From positions 1 through 16,769 of the forward strand of contig DJFE01000030.1 of assembly GCA_002432025.1 (NCBI GenBank): a stretch of DNA of 16,769 bases, in the 5' to 3' direction. Each line of letters opens with the position of its first letter. The first letter of the stretch is position 1. The stretch is from Candidatus Avelusimicrobium stercoris (GTDB lineage: Bacteria; Elusimicrobiota; Elusimicrobia; Elusimicrobiales; Elusimicrobiaceae). Below the pieces are notes generated by a model. The model saw only the letters and a program-made list of their open reading frames with translations. It was not told where the DNA came from and made no database searches. The translations under genes and the position numbers were made by a program. Below are positions 1 to 4,602 of this stretch, one piece after another.

Positions 1-14
1 CTTACTACTCTTTT

Positions 15-43
15 ATTTAAGCATTTTTTATTCGGTTTGTCAA
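15..43 (-). promoter_or_regulatory. leftward promoter 5 (proximal)
   Basis: On the minus strand TTGACA (38-43), a 17-nt spacer ending in TGC, and TTAAAT (15-20). Predicted start is near 8, so the transcript lies almost wholly outside the window. Confidence 0.6.
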
Positions 44-96
44 GTGCTTTTTAAAAACTCTTGAAAACTGGTAGTATGCTTACTGACTACATTTAT

Positions 97-125
97 ATTA
101 AAACATATTTAAATCAAATTGTCAA
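97..125 (-). promoter_or_regulatory. leftward promoter 4
   Basis: On the minus strand TTGACA (120-125), a 17-nt spacer and TTTAAT (97-102). Predicted start is near 90. Confidence 0.65.
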
Positions 126-265
126 GTCTTTTTTGTACTTCTTGGAATATTCAAGGAAGTCGTGGCCGCTAAGGACCGAAGGGATAAGACCTAACTACAA
201 TGTTTTTACTTTATTTATTATAAAACTAACTTGATTGACTCGGCTCAGTCCACCGGTCGCCTTTT

Positions 266-293
266 CTAATATAAGGAGGTGTTTCGCTGTCAA
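266..293 (-). promoter_or_regulatory. leftward promoter 3
   Basis: On the minus strand TTGACA (288-293), a 16-nt spacer and TATTAG (266-271). The -35 is perfect and the -10 mediocre. The spacer contains CACCTCCTT, which resembles the 3' end of 16S rRNA but lacks any flanking 16S sequence. Confidence 0.5.
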
Positions 294-373
294 AAAGTTT
301 TCTGTTTATAATTGATTGGTAAAAACTTTAAAGAAGTTTGCTAATTTAAAAGATCAATTCTGACTACTCATAT

Positions 374-402
374 AGTCTAACAAAAAAAGACAGAAAAGTC
401 AA
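374..402 (-). promoter_or_regulatory. leftward promoter 2
   Basis: On the minus strand TTGACT (397-402), a 17-nt spacer and TAGACT (374-379). Predicted start is near 367. It is the second member of the tandem array. Confidence 0.6.
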
Positions 403-491
403 GACCCATTTTTCTAATTTTTCAAAAACTTGAAAAAGGGTTCTTGAAAACTTCTCTGGAAACAAATCCGTTTTTGTTTCCTTATGTATTA

Positions 492-520
492 AGTATAACT
501 AATCCAGAGCGCCTTGTCAA
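492..520 (-). promoter_or_regulatory. leftward promoter 1 (distal)
   Basis: Reading the minus strand, TTGACA (515-520) is followed by a 17-nt spacer and TATACT (492-497). The -35 is a perfect match and the -10 a good one. Predicted start is near 485. It is the most upstream of five tandem promoters aimed off the left edge. Confidence 0.75.
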
Positions 521-545
521 GCAGTCTTTTCTTTGCGCCGGATTC

Positions 546-566
546 GCTATCCTTATATATAGGATA
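546..566. repeat. palindromic copy of a 16-mer promoter-like motif
   Basis: GCTATCCTTATATATA (546-561) occurs again, identically, at 900-915, where it appears to be the extended -10 and start site of the squalene synthase-family gene. This copy continues into AGGATA, giving an inverted repeat TATCCT-N7-AGGATA (548-566), so a -10-like hexamer is presented on both strands. No gene follows it directly; a rightward transcript would meet the hairpin at 598-632 within about 80 nt. Confidence 0.45.
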
Positions 567-597
567 CCAAAAAGCCCCCACCGCCGCAACCCACAAA

Positions 598-632
598 AAA
601 GAAGGCCGCGCTTATAAACGCAAGCCTTCTTT
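598..632. terminator. bidirectional hairpin terminator
   Basis: A 9-bp stem, AAAGAAGGC (598-606) with GCCTTCTTT (624-632), plus an inner GCG/CGC, is followed by ATTTT on the plus strand and by a run of six T on the minus strand. It could act either way and separates the leftward promoter array from the unit at 690-876. Confidence 0.65.
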
Positions 633-679
633 ATTTTGTTGTACCCGTTTTATTTTTTTCCCGGCCGAAGCCGGAAACC

Positions 680-721
680 GTTAAAATAAAAACCCCGCCT
701 ATTTCATTAATAAGCGGGGTT
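680..721 (-). terminator. leftward terminator of the small 690-876 unit
   Basis: AACCCCGC (691-698) pairs with GCGGGGTT (714-721). On the minus strand the stem is followed by TTTTTATTTTAA, a proper intrinsic terminator; on the plus strand no T-run follows. It lies 28 nt beyond the stop codon of the 30-codon minus-strand ORF, which shows that something is transcribed leftward here. Confidence 0.75.
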
Positions 722-748
722 CTATTAAAAATAAAAAATCAAATTACA

Positions 749-841
749 TTAAACGCCCGCATAAACAACTTCTTCCTTTAGCCAATTAATCGGGTTAAAG
801 GAATAGTGGTTAATGCAGTAATTTACGTTTAACATTTGCAT
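749..841 (-). CDS. possible leaderless 30-residue peptide, or structured small RNA
   Basis: This is a 30-codon minus-strand frame starting MQMLNVNY and ending VVYAGV. Its first ATG (839-841) falls on the predicted +1 of a near-consensus promoter (848-876), and there is no room for a Shine-Dalgarno, so the peptide would be leaderless. A second ATG lies two codons in. The frame stops 28 nt before a strong terminator, so the whole transcript would be about 155 nt. The same RNA can fold: TTCCTTTA pairs perfectly with TAAAGGAA inside the ORF, and AAATTAC near the 5' side with GTAATTT downstream of the frame. It could therefore be a small regulatory RNA. I recognise no peptide family. One cysteine, hydrophobic C-terminus, no signal peptide. 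Confidence 0.35.
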   Translation of the reverse strand: MQMLNVNYCINHYSFNPINWLKEEVVYAGV

Positions 842-847
842 AAATAT

Positions 848-876
848 ATTATGCTTTTTTTGCTGAGGGGTGTCAA
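848..876 (-). promoter_or_regulatory. promoter of the leftward small unit
   Basis: On the minus strand TTGACA (871-876), an exact 17-nt spacer and CATAAT (848-853). Predicted start is near 841. It faces away from the promoter of the squalene synthase-family gene; the two share about 60 bp. Confidence 0.75.
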
Positions 877-898
877 TTATTTTTCGCCCCCTTAAATT

Positions 899-907
899 TG
901 CTATCCT
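899..907 (+). promoter_or_regulatory. extended -10 of the squalene synthase-family gene
   Basis: TGCTATCCT forms an extended -10 whose hexamer (902-907) ends 7 nt before the ATG at 915. The start codon therefore sits at the expected +1. No good -35 and no Shine-Dalgarno is visible. Compare TGCTATACC in front of the gene at 4602. Confidence 0.5.
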
Positions 908-914
908 TATATAT

Positions 915-1919
915 ATGGATATTGAGACGCTTTTAAAAAACACTTCCCGCAGTTTGTATTTAAGCGTCCAGGCGCTCCCCGGCAGTATGCGCCCGGCGTT
1001 TGGCATTGCCTATTTGCTTTGCCGCTACGCCGACACCATTGCTGATACGTCTATCCTTCCCGCCCAGCGGCGCCTGTATTGGATAGAGCGCTTTCCGCAC
1101 CTGTTGCAAGAGCAGAATTTGCAAGAGGCCGCGCAACTGGCGGGCGAAATTTGCGGCGGGAGCGAAAACCCTTACGAAAAGGAACTCATCAAAAACTTGC
1201 CGCCCTGTTTACACGTTTTGAACCAAGTACCCGCCAAGCAACTGCCTATTATTATGGATGTCGTACAAGCGGTTTGCGACGGGATGAAGATTGATTTAAG
1301 CACTTTTCCTGAGGAACACTCAGCCCAACTGCGCGCTTTTCAAACGCCCGCGGACTTGCAGCACTATTGCCGCTTAATGGGAGGAAAGCCGGGGCTGTTC
1401 TGGAGCCGCCTCATCTGCGCTACTTCTAAAATCAAAATGCCGGAAACGGAGTTCTATGAACTGGGCCAGCACATCGGGGACGCGTTGCAAATCGTCAATA
1501 TTCTGCGCGACCTGCCCAAGGATTTACGCATCGGGCGGTGCTATTTCCCGCAACAGAACTTAACCGAAGCAGGCCTTACAGCCGCCGATTTATTAGACAC
1601 CGCCAATTCCACCCGCTTTGAACCTATCAAACGCAAATGGATTTTATGGGGCGTAAACAACCTAAAAAGCGCCGTGCGCTACTTTGCCCAACTGTCCAAA
1701 ACACAGCCGGGCGGACGCGCCGCCGTAGCGTGGCCCGTATTATGGACGGCTGACACGTTGCTAAAAGTGTGGCAAACGCCCGACTTATTAAACCCGCAAA
1801 AGCGTGTGAAAATCCCGCGCTCGGTTATCTATTCCACAATTCTCCTCACCCCGCCGATACTGGTTAGCAACGGGCTCTTTAACAAGTGGCTTACCGCCAA
1901 GTTGCGCAAATTCAATTAA
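915..1919 (+). CDS. squalene/phytoene synthase family protein
   Basis: This head-to-head prenyl transferase family (Trans_IPPS_HH) condenses two farnesyl or geranylgeranyl diphosphates to squalene or phytoene. The two Mg-diphosphate-binding regions are visible: DTIAD at residues 40-44, and a second block at 189-203 (GDALQIVNILRD then PKD) followed by GRCYFP. GGKPGLFWSRL near 156-166 also fits. The C-terminus (about 305-328) is hydrophobic and could anchor the enzyme in the membrane. I chose ATG 915 (334 residues) rather than an upstream TTG because the family homology starts there and it sits 7 nt after an extended -10. It stands alone, with no desaturase, cyclase or hopanoid gene beside it, so the product cannot be assigned. 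A weak hairpin (1913-1926) with a T-rich tail may end the transcript. Confidence 0.85.
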   Translation: MDIETLLKNTSRSLYLSVQALPGSMRPAFGIAYLLCRYADTIADTSILPAQRRLYWIERFPHLLQEQNLQEAAQLAGEICGGSENPYEKELIKNLPPCLHVLNQVPAKQLPIIMDVVQAVCDGMKIDLSTFPEEHSAQLRAFQTPADLQHYCRLMGGKPGLFWSRLICATSKIKMPETEFYELGQHIGDALQIVNILRDLPKDLRIGRCYFPQQNLTEAGLTAADLLDTANSTRFEPIKRKWILWGVNNLKSAVRYFAQLSKTQPGGRAAVAWPVLWTADTLLKVWQTPDLLNPQKRVKIPRSVIYSTILLTPPILVSNGLFNKWLTAKLRKFN

Positions 1920-1926
1920 AAAATTG

Positions 1927-1955
1927 TTTCTCTTTCCGTCAAAATGCGCTATACT
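1927..1955 (+). promoter_or_regulatory. promoter of the AGCS symporter gene
   Basis: TATACT (1950-1955) is a good -10; the -35 at 17 nt, TTTCTC (1927-1932), is poor. The predicted start near 1962 would leave a leader of about 60 nt before the ATG at 2025, which has a clear AAGGAG (2014-2019). Confidence 0.45.
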
Positions 1956-2024
1956 ATAAAATGTGTTTTTGAAGGACTCCCGTTTTGTTATTGTACCCGC
2001 AATACCCATAAATAAGGAGTTTTA

Positions 2025-3425
2025 ATGACTGAATTATTGACGCACGCCATCTCCCTTATAAACGATTGTTTTTTGGGATATGTGCTTATGGCCGCACTTA
2101 TTTTTTCCGGCCTCTACTTTACGATTGCCACCCGCTTCGTACAGTTCGTCCGCCCCAAAGAAATGCTTAAACTGATGATAAGCGGCGGCGAAGAAACCCG
2201 CGGCACGGGGCACATTTCCCCCTTCCAGGCCTTTGCCATCAGTACCGCCGCACGCGTAGGCACCGGCAATATCGCCGGCGTAGCCATTGCCATTACCGTA
2301 GGCGGACCGGGCGCTATCTTTTGGATGTGGCTCATTGCCGTCATCGGCTCCGCTTCCGCGTTTGCCGAAAGTACCCTCGCCCAAATCCACAAAGTAAAAA
2401 CGGGCACCCATTTCCGAGGCGGACCTGCCTATTATATGAAGAATGCCCTGCACAGCCCTAAACTGGGTTTAGCGTTTTCCGTCATTATCACGCTGACGTT
2501 TGCCTTTGTGTTTAACTCTGTGCAGTCCAACACCATTGCCCAATCGCTAAACACCACCTTCCATTTGGATACATCCGTTTGCGGCATTGTGCTGGCCGCG
2601 CTGACCGCCGTTATTATCTTTGGCGGGCTGAAACGCATTGCGCGCTTTTCGGCGGTGATTGTGCCTATCTTTGCCGGGGCGTACATTATCTTAACGCTCG
2701 TGGTAATGGTACTAAACTTGGACAAACTGCCCCACATTTTAGGCCTTATCTTTTCCGATGCGTTTAGTTGGCACAATGTAGCGGGCGGTACCTTGGGCGC
2801 TACCATTATGACGGGTGCCCGACGCGGGCTATTTTCAAACGAGGCCGGTATGGGCAGCGCACCTAACGCCGCCGCCACCGCGCACACCTCGCACCCCGTC
2901 AAACAGGGTTATGTACAGGCGTTTAGCGTATTTATTGATACGCTGGTTATTTGCAGTTGTACGGCCTTTATCGTGTTGCTTTCCGATTACCAACAATTCC
3001 CAGGGCTGGAAGGTATTGCGCTGACGCAAAAGGCGTTATCCTCGCAACTGGGTGGCTTTGGCAATTACTTTTTGTCGGCCAGCGTTCTGCTGTTTGCCTT
3101 TACGTCTATTATCGGCAACTATTACTACGGGCAGGCAAATGTGGAGTTTATCTCCCGCAAAAAAAGCGTAATGCTCATCTTCCGCACGGGCGTAACGCTG
3201 ATGGTGCTTTCGGGCGCGGTATTGCAATTAAAACTGGTATGGAACTTAGCGGATTTGTTTATGGCGGCTATGGCGCTAATGAACATTTACGCTATTTTGC
3301 GCTTACGCAAGCAAGTAATTGACGCACTTGCCGACTACCGCAAACAAAAAGAAAAAGGACTGGACCCGCGCTTCCACCCGGCGGAAATCCCGTCTATCGG
3401 GCACGCCGAAGCGTGGGAGAAATAA
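2025..3425 (+). CDS. sodium:alanine/glycine symporter (AGCS family)
   Basis: This inner-membrane secondary transporter moves alanine or glycine together with Na+ (or H+). The 466-residue length and the many hydrophobic segments fit the AGCS family. Family blocks are clear: RVGTGNIAGVA near residues 78-87, GGPGAIFWMW near 93-102 with a following AFAEST, and GLFSNEAGMGSAP in the second half. A charged tail follows the last membrane segment. The ATG at 2025 has AAGGAG five bases upstream. The gene has its own promoter and terminator, so it is probably monocistronic. Alanine is a prominent excreted product in the cultured relative Elusimicrobium minutum, as I recall. The direction of transport here (uptake or export) cannot be told from sequence. 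Confidence 0.93.
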   Translation: MTELLTHAISLINDCFLGYVLMAALIFSGLYFTIATRFVQFVRPKEMLKLMISGGEETRGTGHISPFQAFAISTAARVGTGNIAGVAIAITVGGPGAIFWMWLIAVIGSASAFAESTLAQIHKVKTGTHFRGGPAYYMKNALHSPKLGLAFSVIITLTFAFVFNSVQSNTIAQSLNTTFHLDTSVCGIVLAALTAVIIFGGLKRIARFSAVIVPIFAGAYIILTLVVMVLNLDKLPHILGLIFSDAFSWHNVAGGTLGATIMTGARRGLFSNEAGMGSAPNAAATAHTSHPVKQGYVQAFSVFIDTLVICSCTAFIVLLSDYQQFPGLEGIALTQKALSSQLGGFGNYFLSASVLLFAFTSIIGNYYYGQANVEFISRKKSVMLIFRTGVTLMVLSGAVLQLKLVWNLADLFMAAMALMNIYAILRLRKQVIDALADYRKQKEKGLDPRFHPAEIPSIGHAEAWEK

Positions 3426-3429
3426 TTTA

Positions 3430-3462
3430 AACCGGGGCTTTAAAAAGGCTCCGGTTTTTTAA
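3430..3462 (+). terminator. terminator after the symporter gene
   Basis: AACCGGGGC (3430-3438) pairs with the segment 3448-3456 ending CCGGTT (one G-T pair), followed by six T. It lies a few bases after the stop codon. Confidence 0.85.
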
Positions 3463-3489
3463 TAAAAAGGGCCCATATAAAAATAGGCC

Positions 3490-3517
3490 TTGAAAAATGG
3501 GAAAATAGGCTTATAGT
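3490..3517 (+). promoter_or_regulatory. promoter of the candidate ncRNA
   Basis: TTGAAA (3490-3495), 16-nt spacer, TATAGT (3512-3517). Predicted start lies at about 3521-3525. It follows the symporter terminator, so transcription from here is independent. Confidence 0.65.
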
Positions 3518-3523
3518 AATAGT

Positions 3524-3685
3524 ACAAAGTACTTGGGAACAGCCCGATATCCTTGGTTGCAGTTGTGAGAACACGGTGTGTTTTCCTATTGCATAAGACC
3601 CGGAGACGGAGACTCCCTAGGAAAGAGGAACATAGTAATGACACTAATGAGCTAAACCCCCGAAATAATATGCGGGGGTTTTTTT
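3524..3685 (+). ncRNA. candidate structured non-coding RNA, about 160 nt
   Basis: A promoter and an intrinsic terminator bracket about 160 nt with no plausible ORF or ribosome site, in a 750-bp stretch with no protein gene. The RNA folds well by eye. A hairpin spans 3558-3593: GAGAACAC (3567-3574) pairs with GTGTTTTC (3578-3585) across a GGT loop, and the stem continues outward as TGCAGTT with ATTGCA, with one mismatch and one bulge. A second hairpin uses GGAG (3602-3605) and CTCC (3613-3616). CCTTGG (3551-3556) can close both against CCTAGG (3616-3621), and AGTAC/GTACT forms a small 5' hairpin (3521-3533). Length and isolation would suit a 6S-like RNA or a regulatory sRNA. I do not see the SRP RNA tetraloop motif or any riboswitch core I know, and the terminator with no gene behind it argues against a riboswitch. 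Confidence 0.5.
3654..3685 (+). terminator. terminator of the candidate ncRNA
   Basis: AAACCCCCG (3654-3662) pairs with CGGGGGTTT (3673-3681) and the T-run reaches seven residues (3679-3685). Confidence 0.85.
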
Positions 3686-3755
3686 AGGCCTTCCAGGCCG
3701 GGGAACTCTATGTGCTCTCTACTGATTAGTTGGGCCACACTCTTTCTGCAAAGTC
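3686..3755 (+). repeat. 70-bp direct repeat, copy 1
   Basis: It begins immediately after the T-run of the ncRNA terminator and is 64/70 identical by eye to 3837-3906. The last 17 bases are identical in both copies. It starts with a GGCC-rich palindromic head (AGGCCTTCCAGGCCGGGGAA). Confidence 0.8.
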
Positions 3756-3836
3756 GCGCAGTTTTGTTTCCCGCGCGTTTCCGCCAGTATTCCTCCCACC
3801 CTCGCGTCTAGTCCTGCATACAATTTAGTTAGTAAA

Positions 3837-3906
3837 AGGCCTTCCCGGCCGGGGAATTCTATGCACGCTCTACTGATTAGTTGAGCCACACTCTTTCTGC
3901 AAAGTC
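3837..3906 (+). repeat. 70-bp direct repeat, copy 2
   Basis: Second copy, 151 bp downstream of copy 1 and in the same orientation. Its head is a better palindrome (TTCCCGGCCGGGGAA). The 81 bp between the copies is unrelated to the repeat itself. Confidence 0.8.
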
Positions 3907-3973
3907 TCAAATAAAAAGCAGGCTCAACCTGACACCACTGCTAGTTCTATTAATAAGGATCCTTCTCCCCCTA

Positions 3974-4067
3974 GTCATTCCCGAAGGTCGTAGTCGGGAA
4001 TCTGTTGTTTGCTGTTATCGTTCTCTTGTAAAACGACAGATCCCCGACTAAAACACTCGGGGATGAC
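3974..4067. repeat. REP/MITE-like double-hairpin palindrome, copy 1
   Basis: The left arm runs GTCATTCCCGA, an 8-nt loop, GTCGGGAATCTGTTGTTT. The right arm is its imperfect inverse, AAACGACAGATCCCCGAC, a loop, TCGGGGATGAC. Each arm forms its own hairpin and the arms can pair with each other. The same design, with a shorter centre and the identical core CCCGACTAAAACACTCGGG in place of the G-richer version here, occurs at 16454-16530. This is the architecture of REP/REPIN-type extragenic elements. It carries no gene. Confidence 0.75.
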
Positions 4068-4149
4068 ACGGAAACTCCTTTTTTGGTAAGTAACCCATCA
4101 AGTAAATTCTGAAACCGTCCACGCAACCCTACACCGTGTCAAACACTTG

Positions 4150-4174
4150 AAAAAACGGCAAAACACCAGCCGTT
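4150..4174 (-). terminator. terminator of mazG
   Basis: On the minus strand AACGGC and GCCGTT (4169-4174 and 4154-4159) pair around a 9-nt loop, followed by six T. It lies just after the mazG stop. Confidence 0.8.
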
Positions 4175-4178
4175 GCCT

Positions 4179-4565
4179 TTATTTCCCTTCGCGTTCTTTG
4201 CGTTTGGCTTCCTTCCACAGGGCAAGGGCTTCCTCGGCACTTGCGGCGTGGGCGTGGTCGCCAAACACGTGCGGGTGGCGGCGGTGGAGTTTATCATATA
4301 AGCCTTGGATAACGTCGTCAATGGTAAATTTACCCTCTTCCGCCGCAATCTGGCTGTGCATTAATACCTGCAACAGAACATCGCCCAACTCTTCCTTCAT
4401 ATTTTCGTCGTCTTTATTGTTAATGGCGTCAATCAGTTCCTGCGATTCGTTTTGCAAACATTTAATCAAACTTTCGTGGGTTTGCTTTTTATCCCACGGG
4501 CAACCGTTGGGGCCGCGCAAAATGGCAAAGGTTTCTACTAAATCGGCAAAGTTATTTTTTTTCAT
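4179..4565 (-). CDS. mazG: MazG-type nucleoside triphosphate pyrophosphohydrolase, single domain
   Basis: It hydrolyses NTPs or dNTPs to the monophosphate and pyrophosphate, a house-cleaning role in the cytoplasm. CPWD at residues 22-25, the ExxE pair E40/E43 and ExxD pair E59/D62 give the Mg-binding set of the all-alpha NTP pyrophosphatase fold, and RRHPHVFGD (95-103) is a MazG hallmark. At 128 residues it contains only one MazG domain, about half the two-domain E. coli protein; single-domain forms are common elsewhere. The start has GGAG 8 bases upstream. It is divergent from the secreted-protein gene at 4602 with only 36 bp between them, and its likely -10 (TATAAT on the minus strand, 4597-4602) overlaps that gene's start codon. 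It is probably monocistronic, ended by the hairpin at 4150-4174. Confidence 0.92.
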   Translation of the reverse strand: MKKNNFADLVETFAILRGPNGCPWDKKQTHESLIKCLQNESQELIDAINNKDDENMKEELGDVLLQVLMHSQIAAEEGKFTIDDVIQGLYDKLHRRHPHVFGDHAHAASAEEALALWKEAKRKEREGK

Positions 4566-4593
4566 TGTTCACTCCGGGCAAAAATGCTATACC
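4565..4593 (+). promoter_or_regulatory. promoter of the 4602-7851 operon
   Basis: TTGTTC (4565-4570), exact 17-nt spacer ending TGC, TATACC (4588-4593), i.e. an extended -10. The ATG of the first gene begins 8 nt after the -10, so its mRNA would be leaderless or nearly so. Confidence 0.6.
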
Positions 4594-4596
4594 ATT

Positions 4597-4602
4597 ATTA
4601 TA
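4597..4602 (-). promoter_or_regulatory. likely mazG -10 element
   Basis: A perfect TATAAT on the minus strand, placing the start near 4590 and leaving a 25-nt leader with a ribosome site. No convincing -35 is seen. It overlaps the opposite promoter's start region, so the two promoters may interfere. Confidence 0.35.

Larger units (their letters stand above)
1..690. other. gene-poor leader region at left edge
   Basis: This stretch is AT-rich and carries no convincing protein gene on either strand. It holds five leftward sigma70-type promoters (entered separately), a palindromic copy of a 16-mer that recurs at 900-915, and a hairpin terminator near 598-632. An AAGGAGGTG string lies at 274-282 on the plus strand but no reading frame of useful length follows it. 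The arrangement suggests the control region of a strongly expressed transcription unit lying off the left edge; its identity cannot be read from this window. Confidence 0.6.
3686..4149. other. repeat-rich intergenic stretch
   Basis: No gene is supported here. It contains two copies of a 70-bp direct repeat, a 7-bp inverted pair TTGAGCC/GGCTCAA (3881-3887, 3921-3927), and a REP/MITE-like palindrome (3974-4067). A 7-bp inverted pair GACACGG (4065-4071) and CCGTGTC (4134-4140) brackets the AT-rich remainder; I see nothing else in it. Short frames on both strands show no family resemblance and cross the repeats. Confidence 0.6.

Noticed and set aside
137..161. Hairpin ACTTCTTG/CAAGGAAGT as a terminator
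   Set aside because: No T-run follows on either strand and the stem has a bulge; it lies within the promoter array.
274..290. CACCTCCTT (minus strand), as in the 3' end of 16S rRNA
   Set aside because: Sequence on either side does not match 16S rRNA, and the string lies in a promoter spacer, so it is probably chance. The matching AAGGAGGTG on the plus strand has no gene after it.
2034..2902. Minus-strand open frames of 97-156 codons opposite the symporter gene
   Set aside because: They lie wholly antisense to a conserved membrane-transporter gene, have no ribosome site, and read as low-complexity shadows of its codons.
3686..3906. CRISPR-like repeat array
   Set aside because: There are only two units, each 70 bp, with an 81-bp spacer and no cas genes or further repeats.
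3459..3910. Short minus-strand frames of 61 and 63 codons
   Set aside because: The first is antisense to the candidate ncRNA; the second is built from the two direct repeats. Neither has a ribosome site or family resemblance.
4065..4140. 7-bp inverted pair GACACGG/CCGTGTC as a structural element
   Set aside because: The arms are short and 62 bp apart, so a chance match is likely; noted only in the intergenic description.
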